From: UBA7328 sp965247965
GTDB taxonomy: Bacteria > Bacteroidota > Bacteroidia > Chitinophagales > Saprospiraceae
Direction of reading: 5' to 3'
DNA length: 64,000 nt
Assembly: GCA_965247965.1 (NCBI GenBank)
Contig: OZ252053.1
Location: 5,890,001-5,954,000 of the forward strand
Within the stretch, counting starts at the first letter, position 1. Every line of letters begins with the position of its first letter. Under the pieces are notes generated by a model that ran no database searches, was not told where the DNA came from, and worked only from the letters and a program-made list of their open reading frames with translations. Below, piece after piece: positions 1 to 9,244 of the stretch. The position numbers and the translations under genes were made by a program.

Positions 1-2538
1 GTGAGTATGTATTTGTCCCCTCCACTGAGAGGAATTTTGAGATGACGTACCTTCGTTGACTGCTTCAGCTTCTGTATATGAATACGCCACACTCAAATTG
101 AATCCGGAGGCAAAACTCTTTGCTACACTTGCTGTTATGTTATAAGTATATCCCTGGCTCGTATTGTCAGCGACATAAACGGCGCCGAAAGCGTCCTGAT
201 CGATCTCACTCCTGTTAAATATTGGTCGTCTATCGCCTGAGCCCGTCCAGTTAAAATCCACTCCGGTGTCTGTATTAATATTATAATAAATAACATTGTT
301 TAAAGTCTTGGTATACAACGCTTCCAATGATGTAAACCAACCGCTTCTGTATTCTTTGTCGTACGCCAAATTACCTCTGAATACCTGCGGATATTTGAAG
401 TCCTTAGTGAAAAGATTCATATCACCACTTGGAACTGTCGGATTTTCAAAAGTGTATTGTCGCTGTATGTCAGGAATAAAATTGACGTCGCCTGGTATTG
501 CAAAATCACCGAGGAAGGTTGATGTCAACCCATTGTTGTTATACATGGCTCCCGGCCATACAAAAGGAATTCTACTCGTAAAAATTCCAATTCCACCTCG
601 TAATGTTGACTTGCGATTGACGCTATAGTCGAAACCTATTCTTGGACTCCACATGAGTTGGCCACTTGGCGCTGTACCCGCTTCTACATTGTCCGCAACA
701 TCATACTGGGCGGCCAAACGTGGAAGGACTTCACTATTGAACCTGGGCGCCTCCACGGGATCGTCTGTTAATATTGGAACGTCCAATCTCAAACCAGCAG
801 TAAGGCGTAATTTTTCATTTACTTCGATCTGATCCTGGAAATAAAAACCCAGCTGCATTGCTTTGAACTCAGCGGCTGCGGCTGACCCATCACCGGTAAT
901 ATTGTCGACTAAAGAATAAACTCTTCTATACGCATCGGCCGGAGCGCCTGTGAGAAAATCATCAACACTGTTGTATTCATACTGACCGAAATTCCATGGA
1001 AGGAATAAATTGAAGATATCGTAAAACTCATTATGAGTGCCGATAGTGTAGGTATGCTTGCCCTTATAAATTTTGAAATTGTCGGTTATCGTAATTATTT
1101 TTTGTTTAAGAATATTACCTGTGGAAAACGGCTCGGTTCCAAACTGAATCTGCCCTCCGGCGTCATTGATAATCACAAATGGAAAATCAGAGCCTAGCGA
1201 ACCCCTGTCGTCATTCACATTCGTATAACCCACTATGAGGTTATTGGACTTATTGCTGCCAATTCTTGAGTTCAATTCGAGGGCGAATGAATTAGTCGTA
1301 CTTGGGAAGAATTCACCGTTATTAGAAAAATTGAGCGTTCTGGAACTTCCTCCGCTACGGTCAATTTCTTCGGCCTTTGTATATTGATGTCTTACGGTAA
1401 GTTTGCTCGCATCGCTTAGATTGATATCAATCTTTCCAAACAACTTTAACCCTTCCAATTCATCGGATGTTTCCCCAAAACTTCCAGGATCGTAGTTGTA
1501 CGTATTCATTAGAAAACTGCTCAGATTATTCAGACCGGATTCTGATGTTCTGCCTGCTCCACCCGTATATACTGCAGGTTCAAAAGGAATAGGTGTTACA
1601 TCTTTCTGAATTTCTGCATTTACAAAGAAGAAAGCCTTGCCTTTGGCAATCGGGCCTCCAAGTGAAGCGCCATAGGTTTTTTTGCTAAAGTCGGCTACTC
1701 TTGTTCTATCATCATCTGCAATTCCCAATCTTTCTGCCAATTTCCCATTGGTTTTGCCGACCAAGCCTTCGTTTTGAAAAAAGTAATATGCTGTTCCTGA
1801 AAAATTATTTGTACCTGACTTCGTGACCGCGTTAATACCCCCGCCAGCAAAGCCACCAAGAGTAACATCGTAAGGAGAAAGAACTACTTGAAATTGGTCA
1901 ATGATATCTATGCTGAAAGGAGAGATATCCGTCTGGCCACCATTCGTGCCCGATGAAGCCAGGCCGAATACATCGTTATTGACAGCGCCGTCAATATAAA
2001 TGGCATTAAACCTATTATTTATGCCAGCAAACGATGTTCCCCCACTAAAACTGCTGGATTGAGGTGTCAATCGGAGGAAATCGTCAATGTCTCTATTCAG
2101 AGTCGGCATAAGCTCAATATCCTCAGTTGATATCTGGGTGCTGGATCCGGAATTTTTGCCTACCGATCCGGCTTTGGCAACAACAACAACTTCACCAAGT
2201 TGGATACCAGATTCACCCATAGTCACATTGTTTCTAAACGGCTCCCCTAATCTGAGATAAACATTGTTAACAATGATGTTTTCAAATCCTACGAAAGACG
2301 TAGTAATAGTATATGGCCCTCCGACTCTCATGTGATCAAGACGGAAAAACCCATCGAGATTTGTGGTGTTTCCATAGAGCGTACCTGAAGGCTCGTGCAC
2401 TGCGGCAACATTAGCTGCAAAGAGAGCTTCGCCCTTGGAGTCGACTACTTTTCCGTTGATAGAAGAAGTAGTCACACCCTGACTGTAAATGCTTGAAATA
2501 AGAACTGTAGAAAATAGTAACAGTAGTAGTTTTTTCAT
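1..2538 (-). CDS. TonB-dependent receptor, Oar-like (C-terminus outside window)
   Basis: Outer-membrane beta-barrel receptor expected to import a large substrate using TonB energy. The reverse-strand frame stays open for 846 codons from an ATG at 2538 to the window edge, so the C-terminus is missing. It starts with a signal peptide (MKKLLLLLFSTVLISSIYSQ). A carboxypeptidase-regulatory-like beta-sandwich follows at about residues 26-105 (SINGKVVDSKGEALFAANV), then a plug domain with repeated Ser/Gly-rich and GGxNAVTKSGTN-type segments, then barrel strands rich in aromatic residues. This arrangement is typical of Oar-like receptors of Bacteroidota. No SusD partner is visible, and the other neighbour lies beyond the window. 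The substrate cannot be told. Confidence 0.93.
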   Translation of the reverse strand, partial: MKKLLLLLFSTVLISSIYSQGVTTSSINGKVVDSKGEALFAANVAAVHEPSGTLYGNTTNLDGFFRLDHMRVGGPYTITTSFVGFENIIVNNVYLRLGEPFRNNVTMGESGIQLGEVVVVAKAGSVGKNSGSSTQISTEDIELMPTLNRDIDDFLRLTPQSSSFSGGTSFAGINNRFNAIYIDGAVNNDVFGLASSGTNGGQTDISPFSIDIIDQFQVVLSPYDVTLGGFAGGGINAVTKSGTNNFSGTAYYFFQNEGLVGKTNGKLAERLGIADDDRTRVADFSKKTYGASLGGPIAKGKAFFFVNAEIQKDVTPIPFEPAVYTGGAGRTSESGLNNLSSFLMNTYNYDPGSFGETSDELEGLKLFGKIDINLSDASKLTVRHQYTKAEEIDRSGGSSRTLNFSNNGEFFPSTTNSFALELNSRIGSNKSNNLIVGYTNVNDDRGSLGSDFPFVIINDAGGQIQFGTEPFSTGNILKQKIITITDNFKIYKGKHTYTIGTHNEFYDIFNLFLPWNFGQYEYNSVDDFLTGAPADAYRRVYSLVDNITGDGSAAAAEFKAMQLGFYFQDQIEVNEKLRLTAGLRLDVPILTDDPVEAPRFNSEVLPRLAAQYDVADNVEAGTAPSGQLMWSPRIGFDYSVNRKSTLRGGIGIFTSRIPFVWPGAMYNNNGLTSTFLGDFAIPGDVNFIPDIQRQYTFENPTVPSGDMNLFTKDFKYPQVFRGNLAYDKEYRSGWFTSLEALYTKTLNNVIYYNINTDTGVDFNWTGSGDRRPIFNRSEIDQDAFGAVYVADNTSQGYTYNITASVAKSFASGFNLSVAYSYTEAEAVNEGTSSQNSSQWRGQIHTH

Positions 2539-2689
2539 GATTCTATTATTGGTTAGCTAATCGTTAAGTGAATGTTAAGAACTTGCCACAAAGGAGTACT
2601 CTTTGATATAGATTGGTAAAAAACACATTAAATTTTATACAATAATATTAATACCTATATGTTGCCAAAGTTAAGCGAAGTTGAATGGC

Positions 2690-3187
2690 TTAGTCTAATG
2701 TGGCACAGTATCGGTTTTCTGACTTCAGATCGACCAGGATATCGTCGCTCATGGTCGTTGCCAAAGAGAGGCCTACAAAGTCCACCTTGATTGGAAAAGA
2801 TTTGTGTTTTCGATCGACGAGCACACAGGTTCGGATACTTTTTACCAATGTATCTTTGAAGATCGTAGCGGCGTAAAACAAGGTTCTGCCCGTATTGGCA
2901 ACATCGTCAACAATTAGGATATTTTGACCCGATAAGTCTTTAAGAGCAACATCAATTTTAATCTCACCTGCAATCGGATCTGCTGGGCTTAATCTAAGTG
3001 TTTTTTGAATGGTTTTAAAGTTCGGATTAATGTTCCTGACCGCTTCGTTTATTTTGCCTCTGAGCAGAGAGCCGTTGTTGTTGATGCCTACTAGATAAAG
3101 CTGTTTTTCAGCTATGTATTGCTCCAGGATTTGATAGGCCAATCTTTTGATCTTGTTTTCTATTTGCCTGCTATCGAGAATTTGCAT
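2690..3187 (-). CDS. phosphoribosyltransferase (PyrR/hypoxanthine-PRT type)
   Basis: A 165-residue type I phosphoribosyltransferase-fold protein. The PRPP-binding loop is ILIVDDVANTGRT (about residues 90-102), where the two Asp residues and the TGRT turn hold ribose-5-phosphate and pyrophosphate. Length and the C-terminal VDFVGLSLATT segment fit the PyrR/hypoxanthine phosphoribosyltransferase group. In that group members either salvage a nucleobase or regulate pyrimidine genes by binding RNA. There is no pyrimidine operon nearby, so a salvage or orphan role is more likely than attenuation. It is transcribed alone, divergently from the Fe-S oxidoreductase at 3386. Confidence 0.85.
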   Translation of the reverse strand: MQILDSRQIENKIKRLAYQILEQYIAEKQLYLVGINNNGSLLRGKINEAVRNINPNFKTIQKTLRLSPADPIAGEIKIDVALKDLSGQNILIVDDVANTGRTLFYAATIFKDTLVKSIRTCVLVDRKHKSFPIKVDFVGLSLATTMSDDILVDLKSENRYCATLD

Positions 3188-3385
3188 CGTTTCTCTTTAT
3201 CCGTCAAATCAAAGGTAAGTTAATATTTGTGGTATGCGGCAAATCTCACACGACGTCACAATGGCACGACGTTTTGCCGTTTTGATCCCGTTGCCAATTA
3301 TTTTTCAGCGTGGTGTCGTGGTGTGAAAATATTACTCCAGAAATGTGAACTCATTTTGATAGTTTTGCAGAGCAACTCTTCTGCG

Positions 3386-4747
3386 ATGCAACAGATCATC
3401 TTCATCGGTATTACTATTCTCACCATCGCACTCGCCTATGGACCTTATCGAAGGATCGTCCGAAATATTCGTCTGGGAAAGGCGGAAAAAATTGCTGGTA
3501 ATGCAGGACAAAGGTGGAAAAATGTCCTACTCGTCGCCTTCGGTCAGAAAAAGATGTTCAAAAGATGGATTCCTGCTGTCCTTCACCTATTTATCTACGT
3601 AGCATTTCTTTTTACACAAGTCGAATTGATCGAAATTCTTCTTGACGGCGCTTTCGGCGTACATCGTTTTTTTGCTGATAAAATTGGCATACTCTATAAT
3701 GTTATTATCAATTTCATTGAGTTTCTTTCACTGGGTGCGTTTGTGGCCACTATAGTTTTCCTTGCCAGGCGAAATCTTCTGAGACTACCGAGATTTACGA
3801 TGCCGGAAATGAAAGGCTGGCCCTTCAAAGACGGCAACCTTATCCTCATTGGCGAACTTCTCCTACTCATCGGAATATTCAGTATGAATGGTGCAGACAT
3901 TCTTTTACAAAGTGCTGATCCTGAGTACTTTAAGAACACTGGTAACCTTTTAGTCAGCTCTAATCTCGGACCACTTTTATTCGGAGGCCTTTCCGAAAAT
4001 ACATTACATGTCGTTGAACGATTTGGCTGGTGGCTGCATATTTTAGTGGTTTTTGCATTTTTGAATTATCTGCCCCACTCGAAGCACCTCCACATATTTT
4101 TTGCCTTTCCGAATGTCTACTTCGACAAACTTAAACCTCGTGGGGAGATGAGCAATATGCCCGAGATTATGAATGAGGTCAAGTCAATGATGGGCTTAAT
4201 TCCGGAGGGTGAAAATTCTGAATTGACCGAAGAAATTCCTGAATTCGGAGCAAAAGACGTCTTCGACCTGAGCTGGAAAAATATCCTGGAAGCTTATACG
4301 TGCACGGAATGCGGAAGGTGCACTTCTGTGTGTCCTGCGAATATCACTGGAAAAAAACTTTCTCCACGAAAGATCATGATGGATATCAGAGATAGAGCGG
4401 AGGAGATAGGAAGGAATATAGATTCCAAGAAAGAGGAATTTAAAAAAGATCAGCAACTTCCGCTTGACGCGAATAATTACGACGATGGAAAATCACTTTT
4501 TGACAAAATAAATAAAGAGGAAATTTATGCATGCACAGCGTGCAATGCGTGCGTCGAAGCTTGTCCGGTACTGATCGATCCTTTGGAACCGATTTTAGAG
4601 ATGCGCAGATACGAAATATTGACGATGTCGGCGGGTCCGTCGGATTGGCTTCCGATGTTTAATAGTATTGAAAATGGTGGCTCGGTATGGCAGATGCCGG
4701 AAGCGAGAGATCAGTGGGTGGGGGAGTTTAATGAGAAGGATGGGTAG
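3386..4747 (+). CDS. membrane-anchored 4Fe-4S oxidoreductase (HdrC/NarI-like fusion)
   Basis: Electron-transfer subunit that combines membrane helices with a dicluster ferredoxin. The chosen ATG at 3386 (MQQIIFIGITILTIALAYGP) places a hydrophobic helix at the N-terminus; the frame is open 53 codons upstream, but that part looks non-coding. About five transmembrane segments fill residues 1-250, with histidines that could ligate haem as in NarI-like domains. Two cluster motifs follow: CTECGRCTSVCP (about residue 303) and CTACNACVEACP (about residue 385). The partner is the CCG-domain protein at 4939. Together they resemble the heterodisulfide-reductase-like pairs common in aerobic Bacteroidota, which probably link a soluble dehydrogenase to the quinone pool. 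Confidence 0.86.
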   Translation: MQQIIFIGITILTIALAYGPYRRIVRNIRLGKAEKIAGNAGQRWKNVLLVAFGQKKMFKRWIPAVLHLFIYVAFLFTQVELIEILLDGAFGVHRFFADKIGILYNVIINFIEFLSLGAFVATIVFLARRNLLRLPRFTMPEMKGWPFKDGNLILIGELLLLIGIFSMNGADILLQSADPEYFKNTGNLLVSSNLGPLLFGGLSENTLHVVERFGWWLHILVVFAFLNYLPHSKHLHIFFAFPNVYFDKLKPRGEMSNMPEIMNEVKSMMGLIPEGENSELTEEIPEFGAKDVFDLSWKNILEAYTCTECGRCTSVCPANITGKKLSPRKIMMDIRDRAEEIGRNIDSKKEEFKKDQQLPLDANNYDDGKSLFDKINKEEIYACTACNACVEACPVLIDPLEPILEMRRYEILTMSAGPSDWLPMFNSIENGGSVWQMPEARDQWVGEFNEKDG

Positions 4748-4789
4748 TTTGAAAAGACAAATGCTATGGAGATTTTTTGCTTTGAATTT

Positions 4790-4876
4790 GTTGCCGGTTG
4801 TCAGTTGCCGGTTACCGGTTACCAGTCGTTTTCGGTACAACTGGTCAACCCGCAACTCGCAACCGGTAACTGATAG
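4790..4876. repeat. degenerate short tandem repeat between two Fe-S genes
   Basis: Repeated GTTGCCGGTT / GGTTACCGGTTACCAG units and their reverse complement CGCAACTCGCAACCGGTAAC fill the 190-nt gap between two otherwise adjacent Fe-S genes. The composition is unlike coding sequence. Similar low-complexity gtt/caac blocks occur at 22739-22815 and 61830-61885. No gene is seen in it. Confidence 0.6.
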
Positions 4877-4938
4877 CTAGTATATATGGATCATATGTAA
4901 GCAACTTCGACCGATTGAAAAGATACGATAACTGACTT

Positions 4939-5718
4939 ATGAAAATCAAAACATACGCCAAATACAAAAGCGAAGGAAAGATACCGGAAATACTCTTTTG
5001 GGTAGGTTGCGCGGGAAGTTACGATGCACGGGCGAAGAAAGTATCAGCCGCTTTTGCAAAAGTGCTCAATGCCGTCGGAATATCCTTCGCAGTATTGGGT
5101 AACGAAGAATCCTGTACCGGAGACCCAGCAAGAAGAGCCGGGAATGAATTTTTATTTCAAATGTCTGCACTCCAAAATATAGAAACACTCAAATCTTATG
5201 ACATCAAAAAAATTGTCACGACATGCCCGCATTGCTATAACACCTTGAAAAATGAGTATGCAAAGCTGGGTGGCGAATTCGAAGTCATCCATCATACGCA
5301 ACTGATTCAGTCGTTAATAGATGAAGGTAGGCTGAAAATTGAAGGCGGAAAATTTGAGGGAAAGACGATCACCTATCACGACAGCTGCTATCTCGGAAGG
5401 GTGAATGGTGAATACGAAGCGCCTAGATCTATTCTTAAAAAAATAGATGCGGACCTAGTAGAAATGGAGCGAAGCAGAAGCAAAGGTCTTTGCTGCGGCG
5501 CCGGTGGTGCACAAATGTACAAAGAGGACGAGCCCGGAGACAAGCGCATCAACGAGGAAAGAATTGAGGAAGCGCTTGAAAAAAATCCCGATATTGTAGC
5601 GGCTAATTGCCCGTTTTGTATTACGATGCTCATGGATGGGATCAAAGGCAAAGAAAAACAGGACGAGGTGATGGTGCTCGACCTATCCGAATTAATTGTT
5701 GAAGTAAATGGTTTGTAA
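4939..5718 (+). CDS. (Fe-S)-binding protein with CCG domains (HdrB/LutA-like)
   Basis: A 259-residue soluble subunit with two cysteine-rich CCG-type domains. The first contains GCAGSYDAR, ESCTGDPARRAGNEF and TTCPHCYNTL (residues about 22-98). The second contains HDSCYLGR, LCCGAGGAQMY and NCPFCITMLMDG (about 149-233). Such domains bind an unusual Fe-S centre in heterodisulfide reductase B and recur in lactate-utilisation LutA and glycolate oxidase GlcF. It lies downstream of the membrane Fe-S protein at 3386 on the same strand, so it is probably its catalytic or electron-accepting partner. Its TAA stop shares an A with the ATG of the next gene (TAATG at 5716-5720), which implies translational coupling. 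Confidence 0.87.
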   Translation: MKIKTYAKYKSEGKIPEILFWVGCAGSYDARAKKVSAAFAKVLNAVGISFAVLGNEESCTGDPARRAGNEFLFQMSALQNIETLKSYDIKKIVTTCPHCYNTLKNEYAKLGGEFEVIHHTQLIQSLIDEGRLKIEGGKFEGKTITYHDSCYLGRVNGEYEAPRSILKKIDADLVEMERSRSKGLCCGAGGAQMYKEDEPGDKRINEERIEEALEKNPDIVAANCPFCITMLMDGIKGKEKQDEVMVLDLSELIVEVNGL

Positions 5719-6206
5719 TGGCTTTTACTCAAATTGAAAATTTGCACGATCAATCCAGGGTTTGGATTTATCGCTCTTCGCGTGTGCTGGAAGGTGAAGA
5801 AATCAATAAAGCGGATGCATGGCTCAGAAAGTTTATAGACCAATGGACTGCGCATAGCCAAAAATTGAATGCTTTTGGAAAGGTCTATTGCGGTCGGTTT
5901 ATTGTGATCGTGCTCGACGAGTACAGTTCTTCAGAGGCAAGTGGTTGTTCTATTGATGCTCAAGTGAGATTTCTGAAAGAGGTTGGCAATGATTTGAATG
6001 TTGACTTTTTTGACCGTTTGCACTTTGATTTTGATATAGAAGGAGAGGTGGTAAGTTATCATAAGGACGATGTCAAAAAACTATTGAAGCAAGGCGCTCT
6101 TTCTGACGCATCCCTGGTATTTGATCATTTGGTAAAAACAAAAAGAGAATTTGATCAGAACTGGCGGAAAGAGCTTGCCCAAAGTTGGCATTACAGACTG
6201 ATTTAG
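5718..6206 (+). CDS. conserved Bacteroidota protein of unknown function
   Basis: A 162-residue soluble protein, translationally coupled to the CCG Fe-S protein by a one-base stop/start overlap. I recognise the type: relatives in Bacteroidota are often labelled 'ABC transporter ATPase'. No Walker A, signature or Walker B motif is present, so that label is not supported. Notable segments are VWIYRSSRVLEG near the N-terminus, CGRFIVIVLDE in the middle and the W-rich C-terminus (NWRKELAQSWHYRLI). The coupling suggests a link to the Fe-S oxidoreductase module, for instance assembly or regulation, but nothing in the sequence states a mechanism. Confidence 0.75.
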   Translation: MAFTQIENLHDQSRVWIYRSSRVLEGEEINKADAWLRKFIDQWTAHSQKLNAFGKVYCGRFIVIVLDEYSSSEASGCSIDAQVRFLKEVGNDLNVDFFDRLHFDFDIEGEVVSYHKDDVKKLLKQGALSDASLVFDHLVKTKREFDQNWRKELAQSWHYRLI

Positions 6207-6208
6207 TC

Positions 6209-6301
6209 TTTCATTCTAACTTGCATGAAAAGGAATTATTGGAAAATTGGGAACTTGCCCGGCTGCAAGAAACGTTGAGAAGGATAAAACCCTTAAAATA
6301 G
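6209..6301 (+). pseudogene. C-terminal relic of a DUF4160 protein
   Basis: The frame ending in TAG at 6299-6301 encodes HEKELLENWELARLQ followed by RRIKPL. This closely resembles the C-terminal end of DUF4160 proteins (pattern eeLlenWelar...l.kI.PL). Only about 30 codons remain, directly after the stop of the preceding gene, so the 5' part has been deleted. DUF4160 is normally encoded immediately upstream of DUF2442, exactly as here, which supports the identification. Confidence 0.6.
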
Positions 6302-6307
6302 ACAGGT

Positions 6308-6574
6308 ATGCTTATCAAGGTGATAGAGGCGAATCACGTCAGGGATTATAAAATAGAATTGACTTTTAACGACGGTCTTAAGGGCATAGCCGACTTAAAA
6401 AATTGTTTTCGTGGCCCCGTTTTCCAGCCATTGAAGGATGTAGACTATTTTAAAACCTTCTCACTTAACCGCTGGACGATTGAATGGGACTGCGGGGCAG
6501 ATTTAGCTCCAGAAAGATTGTATGAAATGGTGGTTGAGCAAAATAAGGAAGCTCATAGGGAAACCATAGTCTAA
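6308..6574 (+). CDS. DUF2442 family protein
   Basis: An 88-residue protein with the DUF2442 pattern: an N-terminal V(I)EANHVRDYKIELTFNDG strand region, DLKNCF, then FSLNRWTIEWDCGADLAPERLYE. The IxWxxGADLxPExLY end is the family's hallmark. DUF2442 genes often sit beside DUF4160 in small two-gene modules with toxin-antitoxin-like behaviour. Here the partner survives only as a C-terminal relic at 6209-6301, leaving DUF2442 as an orphan. It starts six bases after the relic's stop. Confidence 0.8.
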   Translation: MLIKVIEANHVRDYKIELTFNDGLKGIADLKNCFRGPVFQPLKDVDYFKTFSLNRWTIEWDCGADLAPERLYEMVVEQNKEAHRETIV

Positions 6575-6611
6575 CCGCACCTTATAACCTAACCTGCTAA
6601 ATAGTCGTTCA

Positions 6612-7079
6612 ATGCTTAATCGCTTAAAGAATATACTCGGAATAGAGGGAGTAAAAATAGAAATCGATGCTCCCGCATCTTTGCATCTTGGGCTTGAGTC
6701 ACTCGATTTCACATTGTTTTTTTATACCAAAAGCGATCAGCTCATAGAATCCGTAACGATAAGATTAATTGAGAAATATAAACGGGGATGGAGAAATTCC
6801 AAACTCATTGATGAATACATACTTTACGAAAATGTAGAAGAGCTCGATGTTTCTATTTCGCCAGAGGAGAAATTCTCCGCTCCTCTGACTATATCATTTG
6901 ACTACACTAAATCGCCAGTAGAGAAAATGGGAGAAAATATTCTACTCAAACCTTTAAGCAAAATTGCACTTATGGCGAAAAGGGCAAAATCGAATTTCAG
7001 GCTCGAGGTGAGCGCCCAAATAAAGGGTGTGAGGGTTAATCCACTTGTGGTTCATTACTTTGAGAAAGCTGTTGTCTAA
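6612..7079 (+). CDS. arrestin-fold, Spo0M-like protein
   Basis: A 155-residue soluble protein that begins MLNRLKNILGIEGVKIEIDA and continues in alternating beta-strands (SVTIRLIEKYKRGW, LTISFDYTKS, FRLEVSAQIKG). The start and strand pattern resemble Spo0M/arrestin-like proteins, where a helical start is followed by a beta-sandwich. Their biochemical role is unclear outside Bacillus. It is probably monocistronic, with a strong intrinsic terminator three bases after the stop. The family assignment is by general resemblance only. Confidence 0.55.
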   Translation: MLNRLKNILGIEGVKIEIDAPASLHLGLESLDFTLFFYTKSDQLIESVTIRLIEKYKRGWRNSKLIDEYILYENVEELDVSISPEEKFSAPLTISFDYTKSPVEKMGENILLKPLSKIALMAKRAKSNFRLEVSAQIKGVRVNPLVVHYFEKAVV

Positions 7080-7081
7080 CA

Positions 7082-7112
7082 TTCCAAACTTTTTGAAAGT
7101 TTGGAACTTTTT
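7082..7112 (+). terminator. rho-independent terminator
   Basis: A perfect 11-bp stem (TTCCAAACTTT at 7082-7092 pairing with AAAGTTTGGAA at 7096-7106) has a 3-nt loop and is followed by CTTTTT. It ends transcription of the Spo0M-like gene and overlaps by two bases the stop codon of the convergent lipoprotein gene. Confidence 0.85.
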
Positions 7113-8022
7113 ATTGCTCCTGCGCCTGCCGTTTCTCCTGAATACTCCTGAGGATTTCTTCATCTGACTTACCCATATTTTCTAAAAGAAATTTGGCACT
7201 TGAGGCCATTTCATGGTCGGGATATTTTTCTAAAAACTGTTCATAAATGTTACGCGCTTCCTCCTCGTCTTGAAATTCTTGCTCCAGTAAGAATCCCTTG
7301 ATAAATAAGACTGTAGGACTTTTTTCATGATCAGGGTATTCCTCCAATAACCAATCGTAAAGGCTCATTGCTTTGGGCATGGTCCTTAGACTTCTGGCTA
7401 TCTCTGCAGCTTTATAAAGATACTTGGGCGTATTTTTACTAGTGGGTTTCATTAGAGCGAATGCCTCTGCAGCGTCTACGAATCGCAGCGCGTTCTGCCT
7501 ATTAATTCCGAATTGGTCCGGGTCCTTGAGTACGAGGTCGAAGAGATGCTTAAGGTAAGCCTCCGACGAGGTTACAGTTGTGTCCATAAGGGCCTGTAGC
7601 TTATCCACTTCAGGATCCTGTGGGAACTGCTCCTTTAGGCCTTGACCTATGATCGTGGCCGCGTGATTCTTGCGCATTCTCCTTAATACCTGACCAAGCC
7701 TAATTGAAGTAGACCGGTTTTCAACAGTACTGCCTTCTTCGCGTAAAATAGGCATAAGAAAACCGGCAGTTTTTGTGTACATCTTACTTAGAAATGCGAT
7801 GTCGCCCGCCTTGCTCAGCACAGGTCTTATCAGATCGAAATCATCTTGATTTGTCTTAATGTATTCAGATGCTTTGTTAAGGTATTGATTGGCCCTTTCG
7901 GTGCTGGGTTGCAGTTCGTAAGCTTTGGCCAGTTCGTGCAATTCTTCCGATGCATCGGGGGGACCGGGTTGGCAGGAAATAGTCCCTAATAAAAATAAGA
8001 TTATGAATGCTCTAAAACTCAT
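7111..8022 (-). CDS. TPR-containing lipoprotein
   Basis: The preferred start is the ATG at 8022, 16 codons inside the longest frame, because it opens a lipoprotein signal (MSFRAFIILFLLGTISC, lipobox LGTISC). The mature protein of about 285 residues is helical with tetratricopeptide-like repeats. The clearest are near the C-terminus, where A..Y..LLEEYPDHEKSPTVLF and A..IYEQFLEKYPDHEMASSAKF match the YfiO/BamD-type repeat consensus. Such proteins sit in the cell envelope as scaffolds. It diverges from the FAD oxidoreductase at 8129 with about 100 bp between starts. Confidence 0.82.
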   Translation of the reverse strand: MSFRAFIILFLLGTISCQPGPPDASEELHELAKAYELQPSTERANQYLNKASEYIKTNQDDFDLIRPVLSKAGDIAFLSKMYTKTAGFLMPILREEGSTVENRSTSIRLGQVLRRMRKNHAATIIGQGLKEQFPQDPEVDKLQALMDTTVTSSEAYLKHLFDLVLKDPDQFGINRQNALRFVDAAEAFALMKPTSKNTPKYLYKAAEIARSLRTMPKAMSLYDWLLEEYPDHEKSPTVLFIKGFLLEQEFQDEEEARNIYEQFLEKYPDHEMASSAKFLLENMGKSDEEILRSIQEKRQAQEQ

Positions 8023-8128
8023 TGGCAAAATTTTCGCAAATATACCCTTGCACTTTGTTATATCAAACATCTATTATATTGCCGCAAGAGAGTAACCGTT
8101 CACCGAGGACAGTTAGTCTTGAACAACA

Positions 8129-9181
8129 ATGAGAGAAATCGACTTCATCATCGTAGGACAAGGAATAGCGGGTACGAGTATTGCATTTCGTCTTTTGCAT
8201 GCCGGAAAACGAATACTTGTTATTGATGAGGGCAGGGACAACAGCGCATCCATAGTCAGTTCGGGTATAATCAATCCAATTACAGGGCGACGTTTTGTGA
8301 AGAGTTGGATGTTTGATGATTTGCTTCCCGCAGCGCTTTTATTTTACTCTGAGTTGGAAGGGATATTGAATATAGAAATTATTGAAGAAAGATCCGTTTT
8401 ACGGGCGCTGCATAATATCAGAGAGGAAAACCTCTGGCATTCCCAATCCCGCAGGCCGGATTATGAAAACTGCTTTAGTGAACTAGTTTCTGATGAGAAG
8501 TACCGCAATCATTTTAACAACGAGGTTGCTTTCGGACAAGTTAGGAACAGTTATTTAATCAATATAGCCTCGTTGATTAAGGCGAGTCGCGCTTACTTGA
8601 ACGAAAAAGGTTTCTTACTTAAGCGCGCTGTTTCGTTATCTGATTTTCAACTGGCCTCCTGTGTGGAATATGAGGACTATTCAGCAGTGGGAATAATATT
8701 CGCAGAAGGATGGAAGGTAATTAAGAATCCCATGTTTTCAAATCTTCCGTTTAGCCCTTCAAAAGCAGAAGCTGTGATTTGTAATATCGACAATTACACC
8801 ATTGAAGAAATCGTAAAGAACAAAAAGTTTATAGTCCCACTTGAATCTGGTCGATATTGGCTAGGAAGCACATACGAGTGGAAATTCGAGAATGACGAAG
8901 GAAATCTCGATAAACAAACCGAACTGAAACAATACCTGGAAAAATACTTAAACAGATCGTATCAAGTCCTGGATTCACTGACAGCAATAAGGCCTTCTAC
9001 CAAAGACCGAAGACCCATTATCGGAAGACATCCTGAATTTTCGAATGTCTATTTGTTTAATGGGTTGGGTACGAAAGGTATTTCGTTGGCGCCTTACTGG
9101 AGTCAGCAATTGACATCGTTGATTTTGAATAGAAAAGACTTGCAGGACGAGGTTAAAATCGTTCGATATTCGACTTCATAG
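8129..9181 (+). CDS. FAD-dependent oxidoreductase (DAO/glycine-oxidase fold)
   Basis: A 350-residue flavoprotein. The N-terminal Rossmann motif DFIIVGQGIAGTSIAFRLL gives the GxGxxG dinucleotide site, and the following acidic residue VIDE binds the FAD ribose. SSGIINPITGRRF matches the second conserved loop of the D-amino-acid-oxidase-like family. The C-terminal TAIRPSTKDRRPIIGRHP and YLFNGLGTKGISLAPYWS are the usual flavin-contacting ends of this family. It probably oxidises an amino acid or amine, but the substrate residues cannot be judged. The next gene follows after about 60 bp, possibly on the same transcript. Confidence 0.88.
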   Translation: MREIDFIIVGQGIAGTSIAFRLLHAGKRILVIDEGRDNSASIVSSGIINPITGRRFVKSWMFDDLLPAALLFYSELEGILNIEIIEERSVLRALHNIREENLWHSQSRRPDYENCFSELVSDEKYRNHFNNEVAFGQVRNSYLINIASLIKASRAYLNEKGFLLKRAVSLSDFQLASCVEYEDYSAVGIIFAEGWKVIKNPMFSNLPFSPSKAEAVICNIDNYTIEEIVKNKKFIVPLESGRYWLGSTYEWKFENDEGNLDKQTELKQYLEKYLNRSYQVLDSLTAIRPSTKDRRPIIGRHPEFSNVYLFNGLGTKGISLAPYWSQQLTSLILNRKDLQDEVKIVRYSTS

Positions 9182-9244
9182 AATTGACACTTGAATTCAT
9201 CGATTTTTTCAGATATTCAAATTGTTATCAAGCATATTCGAACC

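Noticed and set aside
296..628. Forward open frame inside the TonB receptor
   Set aside because: It is the antisense shadow of an 846-codon receptor gene with a clear signal peptide and plug.
3227..3385. 53-codon N-terminal extension of the Fe-S membrane protein
   Set aside because: The extension has no helix or conserved look and would hide the hydrophobic start at MQQIIFIGITILTIALAYGP.
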